Positions 5,419-8,346 of a DNA stretch of 8,346 bases are shown piece after piece. The notes beneath the pieces are model-generated. The model did no database searches, was not told where the DNA came from, and worked only from the letters and a program-made list of their open reading frames with translations. Origin of the DNA: Lachnospiraceae bacterium UBA1712 (GTDB lineage: Bacteria; Bacillota; Clostridia; Lachnospirales; Lachnospiraceae); contig DCJA01000007.1 of the NCBI GenBank assembly GCA_002317175.1, positions 1 to 8,346 on the forward strand, given 5' to 3'. Each line of letters starts with the position of its first letter. Position 1 is the stretch's first letter. The position numbers were made by a program, and so were the translations under genes.

Positions 5419-6363
5419 ATGACAAAGGTTTTTATTGATGGTAGTGAGGGTACTACTGGATTACGTATATATGAAAGATTTGAGCAGAGAAATGATGTCG
5501 AGATTATGAAGATTGATCCAGAACTTCGTAAAGATCCTGCTGAAAGAGCAAAGATGATTAATGCTTCAGATATCACATTTCTATGTCTTCCAGATGCGGC
5601 AGCAAAGGAGTCGGTTAGTCTTGTAACCAACCCTGATGTACGTATTATTGATACATCTACTGCACACAGAACTGAAGCAGGCTGGGCATATGGTTATCCG
5701 GAGCTTTCAAAGGAGCATAGAGAAGCAATTAAGACTGGAAAGAGAATTGCTGTTCCAGGCTGCTATGCGACAGGTTTTATCACAATTGCTTATCCATTGG
5801 TTAAGGCTGGTATTGTTCCAGCTGATTATCCTGTAAGCTCATTTGCTGTAAGCGGTTATTCAGGTGCAGGAAAGAAGACTATAGCTGTATATGAGTCAGA
5901 AGACAGAGATAAGGAACTGGATTCTCCACGTGAGTATGCACTTCCACAGCAGCACAAACATCTTAAAGAAATGAAGATAATATCAGGACTTGAAAGAACA
6001 CCTATGTTTAGTCCAATAATTGCAGATTACTACAGCGGAATGTTTGTCAGCCTTCCATTTTATGCAGATATGCTTAATGGAAAGCAGACTCCTGAGAGTG
6101 TTCATGAATATATGACTGAATACTATAAGGGACAGCAGTTCGTAAAGGTTATGCCATTTGGAGCGGAGGCTGATACAAATGGATTTATTGGTGCCAATAA
6201 CCGTTCAGGATGGGATGGACTTGAATTATTTGTAACAGGTAATGAGGAGAGAATCCTTCTTACATCTCGTTTTGATAACCTTGGTAAGGGAGCAAGTGGC
6301 GCAGCAATTGAGTGTATGAATATCATGCTGGGCTGTGAAGACAATAAAGGTTTGAATCTTTAA
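5419..6363 (+). CDS. argC: N-acetyl-gamma-glutamyl-phosphate reductase (short type)
   Basis: NADPH-dependent third step of arginine biosynthesis: reduces N-acetylglutamyl-5-phosphate to the semialdehyde. The protein is 314 residues, the length of the short ArgC class rather than the ~345-residue class. The N-terminus VFIDGSEGTTGLRIYER (4-20) is the nucleotide-binding Rossmann loop. LCLPDAAAKES (55-65) and IDTSTAHR (77-84) follow. The catalytic cysteine is C115 in VPGCYATGF (112-120), and the substrate-binding region includes SGYSGAGKK (145-153). QQHKHLKE (177-184) supplies the usual histidines. The start at 5419 is chosen by its ribosome binding site. No other arginine gene lies nearby; the 69-base gap after prfA has no terminator, so it may be read from the upstream operon, and it ends in a strong terminator. 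Confidence 0.95.
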   Translation: MTKVFIDGSEGTTGLRIYERFEQRNDVEIMKIDPELRKDPAERAKMINASDITFLCLPDAAAKESVSLVTNPDVRIIDTSTAHRTEAGWAYGYPELSKEHREAIKTGKRIAVPGCYATGFITIAYPLVKAGIVPADYPVSSFAVSGYSGAGKKTIAVYESEDRDKELDSPREYALPQQHKHLKEMKIISGLERTPMFSPIIADYYSGMFVSLPFYADMLNGKQTPESVHEYMTEYYKGQQFVKVMPFGAEADTNGFIGANNRSGWDGLELFVTGNEERILLTSRFDNLGKGASGAAIECMNIMLGCEDNKGLNL

Positions 6364-6365
6364 TA

Positions 6366-6398
6366 AAAAGAGAAGTCCTGGAGGACTTCTCTTTTATT
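6366..6398. terminator. Strong intrinsic (bidirectional) terminator after argC
   Basis: A perfect 13-bp stem (6366-6378 with 6383-6395, core AGAGAAGTCC) closes on the tetraloop TGGA. It is followed by TTTTATT and preceded by AAAAA, so it can act from either side. It begins 3 bases after the argC stop. Confidence 0.95.
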
Positions 6399-6483
6399 GG
6401 ATGAGATGAAGTTCTTCTATTAGTGCTCGCTTGATATTTGTGCAGATTATGTAGTGTGGATGATTTAGATAAAAGAAACGATT

Positions 6484-6487
6484 GAGG
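6484..6487 (+). promoter_or_regulatory. Ribosome binding site that favours a GTG start for the MATE gene
   Basis: GAGG (6484-6487) lies 6 bases before GTG at 6494. A TTG at 6482 in the same frame would overlap this site and has only weak AAAAGAAA upstream. No ATG start lies near the head of the frame. Confidence 0.65.
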
Positions 6488-6493
6488 TTTATT

Positions 6494-7849
6494 GTGTTTA
6501 AAGAGAATAAAGAAACTTATAAAAAAATAGGGGTGGTTGCCCTTCCTATAATTTTGCAGAACATAATTGATGCAGCTGTTAACAGTGCCGATGTTCTTAT
6601 GCTCAATACTGTTGGGCAGACTGCCATAAGCTCGGTATCACTGTGTAACAGCTTTGTTGGACTTTTATTTATGTTTCAGTATGGAATTGGAACCGGAATT
6701 GCCATGCTTGCTGCCCAGTATTATGGAAAGAAGGATATGAAGACCATCGAGAAAATCGAGGGTATTGGACTTAGGTTTGCACTTTCTGTTGCTGCAATAG
6801 CGATGATACTGTGCATGTTTATGCCAAGACAGGTGATGCTTGTATTTACCAATGATCAGGAACTGATTGAATGTGGGGCGCAATACTTACGAATAGTAGC
6901 ACCAGGATTCATATTCTGGGCAATTAGTTCTGTCTACATGTCTGTTCTCAGATGTATTGACAGAGTTGGTACCAGTACTGCGCTTGAAGCCTTGGCTCTT
7001 GGCTGTAATGTATGCTTAAATGCAGTATTTATCTTTGGTTTGTTTGGTGCTCCAAAGCTAGGAGTAATCGGTGTAGCACTGGCAACAACAATAAGCCGTC
7101 TGATTCAGTTGGCAGGATGTATGATTGTATCAGCTGGTGCATCGGTTAAGCTGGATATCAGAACAATGTTTACTAGAAATCCACTGTTACAAAAGGACTT
7201 TATGTCTATGGCACTGCCAGCTATTGCTAATGATGTAGTATGGTCTTTGGGATTTTCTATGTACTCAGTAATCATTGGACATCTTGGAACTGATGCTGTT
7301 GCTGCAAATGCGATTGTGTATACTGTTCGAAATCTCGGAACAGTAATGTGCTTTGGTATTGGTTCTGCTGCAGGAATTATTGTTGGACAGATTCTGGGTG
7401 AAGGGAACATTGACGAAGCAATTAAGACTGGTCATATTCTCTACCGTTTATCATTTGTCACAGGTATAATTGGTGGTCTTGTGGTACTTGCCATTTCACC
7501 ATTTGCGCTTAGTACTGCCAAGCTTTCAGAAACGGCACTTGATTATCTGAAATTTATGCTTTTGATCAACACATATTACATCACAGGAACATCTGTTAAT
7601 ACTACATTAATTGCGGGTATTTTCAGAGCAGGAGGAGACAGCAAGTTCGGCTTTATCTGCGATACAATCGATATGTGGGTGTACGCAGTTCCTCTGGGAC
7701 TGCTGGCTGCATTTGTATTCAAACTTCCAGTTAAGGTTGTTTATTTTCTCTTATGTACGGATGAATTTGTTAAATGGCCCTGGGTTTTCAAACATTACTA
7801 TAGTAGAAAATGGGCAAAGAATATTACAAGAGACGATATAGTGGAATAA
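6494..7849 (+). CDS. MATE family multidrug/cation antiporter
   Basis: Integral membrane protein of the MATE family, which exports organic cations, drugs or metabolites in exchange for Na+ or H+; the substrate cannot be told from sequence. The 451-residue protein has about 12 hydrophobic segments in two homologous halves. The halves begin with matching stretches: ALPIILQNIIDAAVNSADVL (16-35) and ALPAIANDVVWSLGFSM (240-256). The second half includes GIFRAGGDSKF (375-385), the family's LRA-G-D-T/S motif. The C-terminus (DEFVKWPWVFKHYYSRKWAKN) is a charged tail common in clostridial members. The GTG start at 6494 is preferred over TTG at 6482. It stands alone between the argC terminator and the next promoter. 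A TTGATA (6431-6436) upstream lacks a good -10 partner. No terminator is evident after its stop. Confidence 0.92.
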   Translation: MFKENKETYKKIGVVALPIILQNIIDAAVNSADVLMLNTVGQTAISSVSLCNSFVGLLFMFQYGIGTGIAMLAAQYYGKKDMKTIEKIEGIGLRFALSVAAIAMILCMFMPRQVMLVFTNDQELIECGAQYLRIVAPGFIFWAISSVYMSVLRCIDRVGTSTALEALALGCNVCLNAVFIFGLFGAPKLGVIGVALATTISRLIQLAGCMIVSAGASVKLDIRTMFTRNPLLQKDFMSMALPAIANDVVWSLGFSMYSVIIGHLGTDAVAANAIVYTVRNLGTVMCFGIGSAAGIIVGQILGEGNIDEAIKTGHILYRLSFVTGIIGGLVVLAISPFALSTAKLSETALDYLKFMLLINTYYITGTSVNTTLIAGIFRAGGDSKFGFICDTIDMWVYAVPLGLLAAFVFKLPVKVVYFLLCTDEFVKWPWVFKHYYSRKWAKNITRDDIVE

Positions 7850-7945
7850 GTTTCAGCTTGTTATGAAGAATAATTGATGGCTAGTATAGAAAATCACAAT
7901 GATCTGAGTCGAAGAATAAACTGACGATTGTATTAAAAAATATAC

Positions 7946-7974
7946 TTGTAACAAGATAGAGTGTAAGGTATAAT
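7946..7974 (+). promoter_or_regulatory. Strong sigma-A type promoter for the aminotransferase
   Basis: TTGTAA (7946-7951) and TATAAT (7969-7974) are separated by exactly 17 bases. Transcription should begin near 7981, giving a leader of about 70 bases. The -35 box lies inside CTTGT-A-ACAAG (7945-7955), a 5-1-5 dyad that shares its TTGT/ACAA arms with the palindrome downstream. Confidence 0.85.
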
Positions 7975-7986
7975 GTCAAAGGCTGG

Positions 7987-8004
7987 ATAATTGTATACAA
8001 TTAT
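7987..8004. promoter_or_regulatory. Perfect 18-bp palindrome, probable operator
   Basis: ATAATTGTATACAATTAT is a perfect inverted repeat with no centre bases, covering about +7 to +24 of the predicted transcript. Its TTGTATACAA core resembles sites bound by dimeric repressors such as the GntR superfamily (GT...AC arms). As RNA it could fold into a 7-bp stem with a TATA loop, so a role in the transcript is possible but less likely, as no T-run follows. Confidence 0.6.
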
Positions 8005-8050
8005 ACTTTTGAAAATATAGATAATTAACATATGATACGAGGTGTGATTT

Positions 8051-8346
8051 ATGAAATCTTATAAGAGTATGTCAAAAGAAGAATTAGCGGCATTAAAGCA
8101 GGAATTACAGGCTGCATATGAGGATGCTAAGGGAAAAGGTCTTAAGCTTAATATGGCAAGAGGTCTTCCTAGTGCTGAACAGCTTGATATGGAAGCTGAT
8201 TTCTTTAACACACTTAATCCTCAGAGTATTTTCAAATCTGAGGCAGGTATTGATTGCAGAAATTACGGTGAGTTAACAGGTATATCTGAAGCTAAAAAGC
8301 TTATGGCTGATATGATGGGAGTAAATCCACAGGAAGTTATCGTATT
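8051..8346 (+). CDS. Aspartate aminotransferase, subgroup Ic (5' part)
   Basis: Pyridoxal-phosphate enzyme that exchanges amino groups between aspartate and 2-oxoglutarate. Only 98 codons are in the window; the lysine that binds the cofactor is beyond the edge. The visible N-terminus fits the PF12897 family (type Ic aspartate aminotransferases, once labelled 'MocR aminotransferase'): a leading helix with ELAALKQELQAAYEDAKGKG (11-30), then LNMARGLPSAEQLDM (33-47) with the family's RG-P motif, DCRNYGELTGISEAKKLMA (68-86) and the start of the next strand (GVNPQEVIV). GAGGTG (8039-8044) lies 6 bases before the ATG. It has its own near-consensus promoter and an operator-like palindrome, so it is probably regulated separately from its neighbours. 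Sequence alone cannot exclude a different amino-acid specificity. Confidence 0.85.
   Translation, partial: MKSYKSMSKEELAALKQELQAAYEDAKGKGLKLNMARGLPSAEQLDMEADFFNTLNPQSIFKSEAGIDCRNYGELTGISEAKKLMADMMGVNPQEVIV

Noticed and set aside
6431..6471. Promoter for the MATE gene from TTGATA
   Set aside because: The -35 match is good, but no TATAAT-like hexamer occurs at 16-18 bases, so the site is not listed as a feature.
6482..6493. TTG start for the MATE gene
   Set aside because: The TTG overlaps the GAGG that is well spaced for the GTG at 6494, and nothing better lies upstream. It remains a minor possibility.

Overview
The window is an ordinary, AT-rich chromosomal segment that looks like a member of the Firmicutes, most likely Lachnospiraceae (Butyrivibrio/Agathobacter/Roseburia-like). 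This rests on the gene order rho - rpmE - yqhQ - prmC - prfA, the strong GA-rich ribosome binding sites, the AGA/CTT/GGA-rich codon use and the type Ic aspartate aminotransferase. All genes lie on the + strand, and I see no mobile element, CRISPR array, RNA gene or prophage.

Layout. Positions 1-150 are the 3' end of a gene for a type 1 periplasmic sugar-binding-like protein. A strong intrinsic terminator follows (232-275). About 370 bases upstream of rho hold a 22-bp tandem repeat, several short dyads and a possible promoter, but no gene. Next come rho (518-2029), rpmE with its own extended -10 promoter and leader hairpin (2136-2336), a weak terminator-like hairpin, yqhQ/DUF1385 (2421-3380), prmC (3384-4274) and prfA (4276-5349). 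The last three are tightly packed and must be co-transcribed. argC (5419-6363) follows without a visible terminator and ends in a very strong one. A MATE efflux gene (6494-7849, GTG start) stands alone. The window closes with the first 98 codons of a subgroup Ic aspartate aminotransferase, preceded by a near-consensus sigma-A promoter with a perfect 18-bp palindrome just downstream of its predicted start point.

How the genes fit together. The central block concerns ending transcription and translation: Rho stops transcription, L31 is a zinc-binding ribosomal protein, RF1 releases peptides at UAA/UAG, and PrmC methylates the RF1 GGQ glutamine. YqhQ is a conserved membrane protein of unknown function within this block. 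argC and the aminotransferase belong to amino-acid metabolism.

I did not find a convincing new system. The points most worth a second look are the operator-like palindrome before the aminotransferase, the tandemly duplicated disordered insert in Rho, the dyad-rich rho upstream region, the hairpin at the prmC/prfA junction, and YqhQ itself.
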